Source: Nitrososphaeria archaeon
GTDB taxonomy: Archaea > Thermoproteota > Nitrososphaeria > Conexivisphaerales > DTJL01
NCBI GenBank assembly: GCA_029775965.1
Contig: JARVJU010000001.1
Location: 79,189-143,188 of the forward strand
Direction: 5' to 3'
Length of the DNA stretch: 64,000 bases
The notes beneath the pieces are model-generated. The model did no database searches, was not told the origin of the DNA, and saw nothing but the letters and a program-made list of their open reading frames with translations. A program made the translations under genes and the position numbers. Shown one piece after another: positions 62,156 to 64,000 of this stretch (its first letter is position 1; each line of letters begins with the position of its first letter).

Positions 62156-63670
62156 TTGCTTCCATCAGAGCTTCTCAGAGTAAGATTTCGTAGAGGAGAA
62201 ATAAGACCAGCTTATCTCGATCATGGGGATGAATATATCAAGCTTGCAGGCAATATCATAGCCATATTTTCAGAATCCATAGGAAAGAAGAAGTTGCACC
62301 TGAACAAAAGACTGCAGGAGTTAGAAGAGGAATTATTCGACTACAAGCTTGTAAGAGGATTATCTATTCTCCTTGAAAGAAGGTCTGTCTTTAAGATTAA
62401 TGCAAATCTGCAGCCCGAGATTGCAAGGGCTGCTGTATTCCAGGAAGCGAGTAAACTTGGATTTAATAGAAGAGAAGAGGCTATAGCTATAGCTGCAAAG
62501 GCACTTAATGCAGAACCAGAAGAGGTTGAGCGCTCTTTATTCGCAGATATAGATGATGAGCTTGTTCTGGATTCTTTCCAGCCCATTAAGCCTGAAGAGC
62601 TGATCAGCAATTACAACCTATCGCTGACTCAGACTCTTTTGTTTAAGTGCATACGTATGGAATTCTCCATATCACAGAATTGGAAGAAAGTATTTGCATC
62701 TATAAAAAGAAACGGTCTGATGTACTCTATACAAAAGGTAGATAGCTCATTTGTCATCTCTGTCGACGGGCCTTTATCAATATTCAGGATGACGGAAAAG
62801 TATGGCACTTCGATTGCAAAGTTATTGCCAGATATACTGAGTTCAGGTTACTGGCATATAAACTCTGACATTCTTTGGAGGAACAAAAACAGGATCCTAA
62901 AATTCAGCATCAGCTCAGGTGATTCTATTTCATTTCCGGAGCTAGAATACAGCGAAGGCTACGATAGCACTGTAGAAGAAAGGTTCGCAGATGAGTTTTC
63001 AAGTTTTAACACTGGATGGGTGATGAGGAGAGAACCTGAACCCCTTATCGTAGCCCCTAACGTATTCATACCAGATTTCAGTTTTGAAAAGGGAGGAAGA
63101 AAGATATACTTTGAAATAGTCGGATTCTGGACAAAGGAATACATAGATAATAAAATCAGGAAACTGAAAGCACTTGCTGATTCAAGCATTATTCTCGCAG
63201 TAGATGAGAATCTGGCATGTTCAAAGCTTGAAGAGCTTCCGTACGACATAATTTACTATAAGGGGAAGGTCCCCGTAAAAGAACTGATTAGCAGGCTGAA
63301 GAAAATTCAAGACGAGATGGAGGATAAAGAAGTAAGACTTCTTGAACAGGCAAAGCTAGATGTAGAGGGCGAAATTATCAGCTTTAACGATATTGCGAAT
63401 AAGCTCTCCGTATCGTTAGAGTCTCTGAGAAGGTATATGCAGAAAGCACAGCTCCAAGGTTATGTGAAGGTTGGCGATTCTCTATTATCGCAGTCAAAGC
63501 TGAAGAAGATTGCTGACGAACTGAAAGGAGTGCAAAAACTTTCAGATGCTCTTAGCATAATTGAGTCTAACGGGGTGATGTATCCATATGACCTGTTGCA
63601 ACTGCTGGGTTACAGGGTAAGATGGGTGGGGTTGAGTGCAGAGGAAAGCATGATTGAACAAGAAGCTTAA
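62156..63670 (+). CDS. bax1: Bax1 nuclease, XPB partner
   Basis: A 504-residue protein beginning at TTG 62156. The N-terminal half is helical (the XPB-contact part in relatives). The nuclease domain is near residues 270-330, with ERFADEFSS, VFIPDFSFEK (the PD) and YFEIVGFW (the E), the Bax1 variant of the PD-(D/E)xK fold. A C-terminal winged-helix-like part follows (ISFNDIANKLSVSLESLRRYM). Bax1 cuts single-stranded or bubble DNA opened by XPB, like the XPG step of nucleotide excision repair. Gene order XPB-Bax1 is conserved in archaea. Confidence 0.9.
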   Translation: MLPSELLRVRFRRGEIRPAYLDHGDEYIKLAGNIIAIFSESIGKKKLHLNKRLQELEEELFDYKLVRGLSILLERRSVFKINANLQPEIARAAVFQEASKLGFNRREEAIAIAAKALNAEPEEVERSLFADIDDELVLDSFQPIKPEELISNYNLSLTQTLLFKCIRMEFSISQNWKKVFASIKRNGLMYSIQKVDSSFVISVDGPLSIFRMTEKYGTSIAKLLPDILSSGYWHINSDILWRNKNRILKFSISSGDSISFPELEYSEGYDSTVEERFADEFSSFNTGWVMRREPEPLIVAPNVFIPDFSFEKGGRKIYFEIVGFWTKEYIDNKIRKLKALADSSIILAVDENLACSKLEELPYDIIYYKGKVPVKELISRLKKIQDEMEDKEVRLLEQAKLDVEGEIISFNDIANKLSVSLESLRRYMQKAQLQGYVKVGDSLLSQSKLKKIADELKGVQKLSDALSIIESNGVMYPYDLLQLLGYRVRWVGLSAEESMIEQEA

Positions 63671-63686
63671 CTCAGCGAGCGGGAAG

Positions 63687-63708
63687 TCCCCTTGACTTGG
63701 CAAGGGGA
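63687..63708 (+). repeat. Hairpin at the left end of an IS200/IS605-type element
   Basis: TCCCCTTG and CAAGGGGA form a perfect 8-base stem around an ACTTGG loop. It lies 17 bases after the Bax1 stop, about 40 bases before the first in-frame codons of a TnpB-like gene. This is the layout of a subterminal hairpin at a transposon left end, though a terminator for xpb-bax1 is also possible. Confidence 0.5.
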
Positions 63709-63747
63709 TATAAGCGAATAAAATTTTTATAGACATGTTGAATGTAG

Positions 63748-64000
63748 TATAATACGCTACAAATAGCAAAGAACATTAGAATACGAGAAAAAGGCAGGGA
63801 AACAAGAGCAAGGCGTAAAGGTCAGATCGCAAAAGTATATGAAATAAAACTTGATAAGAGCAAAATATCAAAACAAAGATTAGGCATACTTCAAAGGATC
63901 TTTCTTGAGGCAAAGTGGTTTACAAACCATATAATATCAAAAGGCATATCGAATTCTGTTTCTTATACAGATTATAAAGTTAGAAAGGTAAATGTAAAGG
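63748..64000 (+). pseudogene. tnpB: N-terminal part of a TnpB-like gene, cut by the window edge
   Basis: The frame is open from 63748 to the right edge (84 codons) after an in-frame TAG. It reads like the TnpB start: VYEIKLDKSKISKQRLGILQ, then RIFLEAKWFTNHIIS. No ATG, GTG or TTG codon is in frame before the conserved part, so it may use a rare start or have lost its start, hence marked as uncertain. With the hairpin before it this is probably a second TnpB element, less decayed than the one at 4.9 kb. The C-terminal catalytic part lies outside the window. Confidence 0.6.

Noticed and set aside
1..64000. CRISPR array, tRNA or rRNA genes
   Set aside because: No regular repeat-spacer pattern, no cloverleaf with a GGTTCRANYCC arm and no rRNA-like stretch was seen by eye; a covariance-model scan would be decisive.

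Overview
The window is archaeal chromosomal DNA. Evidence: a group II chaperonin (thermosome), an XPB helicase with its Bax1 nuclease partner, a tetraether lipid synthase, a zinc-containing ferredoxin, a two-domain protein disulfide oxidoreductase, a family-4 uracil-DNA glycosylase, a GHMP-type shikimate kinase and the archaeal aspartate-semialdehyde route to dehydroquinate. Starts are often TTG or GTG, and several genes have an A/T-rich TATA-like box 20-30 bases upstream of the start codon, as in leaderless archaeal transcripts. Base composition looks like about 40% G+C, slightly higher in the first 5.8 kb. The gene set fits a heterotrophic archaeon that can use histidine, such as a non-ammonia-oxidising Thaumarchaeota/Nitrososphaeria lineage or a Thermoplasmata relative. 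I cannot settle the phylum by reading alone.

Layout. 1-5.8 kb is an accessory island: a broken gene at the left edge, two nuclease-like genes facing two DNA methyltransferases and a winged-helix regulator (a likely restriction-modification system), then a decayed TnpB. 6-12 kb holds a membrane glycosyltransferase, an HtpX-like protease, an amino-acid permease, a gene-poor spacer, a universal stress protein and a thioredoxin. 12-20.6 kb holds the thermosome, a JAMM protease, a uracil-DNA glycosylase, nicotinamidase, tetraether synthase, a TrmB-type regulator and several small unknown proteins. 20.7-31 kb holds a YyaL/DUF255 protein, zinc ferredoxin, aconitase, a pterin dehydratase-like protein, acetoacetyl-CoA synthetase, a LUD protein and a flavin/F420 oxidoreductase. 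31-37.3 kb holds an MFS exporter, a three-gene cassette (cysteinyl-tRNA synthetase-like ligase without its tRNA-binding domain, a GNAT-HExxH fusion, a glutaredoxin-like protein) and an AmmeMemoRadiSam radical SAM enzyme. 37.4-39.1 kb holds a lipoyl-carrier/TusA-like fusion beside a rhodanese.

39.2-50.8 kb is one long minus-strand run from aspartate kinase and aspartate-semialdehyde dehydrogenase through all shikimate steps to chorismate, ending in a chorismate mutase-aminotransferase fusion and prephenate dehydrogenase. It is almost gapless and encloses one unknown gene. 51-56.5 kb is a full histidine-degradation set (hutU, hutI, hutH, hutG) in two divergent pairs. 56.5-63.7 kb holds an amidohydrolase, a DMT transporter, a protein disulfide oxidoreductase, three unknown proteins and XPB-Bax1. 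A second TnpB-type element begins at the right edge.

The strongest candidates for something undescribed are two. The first is the MshC-like ligase / GNAT-zincin / redoxin cassette at 32.9-35.8 kb, which looks like a small-molecule amino-acid (perhaps thiol) conjugation pathway. The second is the lipoyl-carrier/TusA-like fusion next to a rhodanese at 37.4-39.1 kb, which suggests sulfur transfer on a lipoyl arm.
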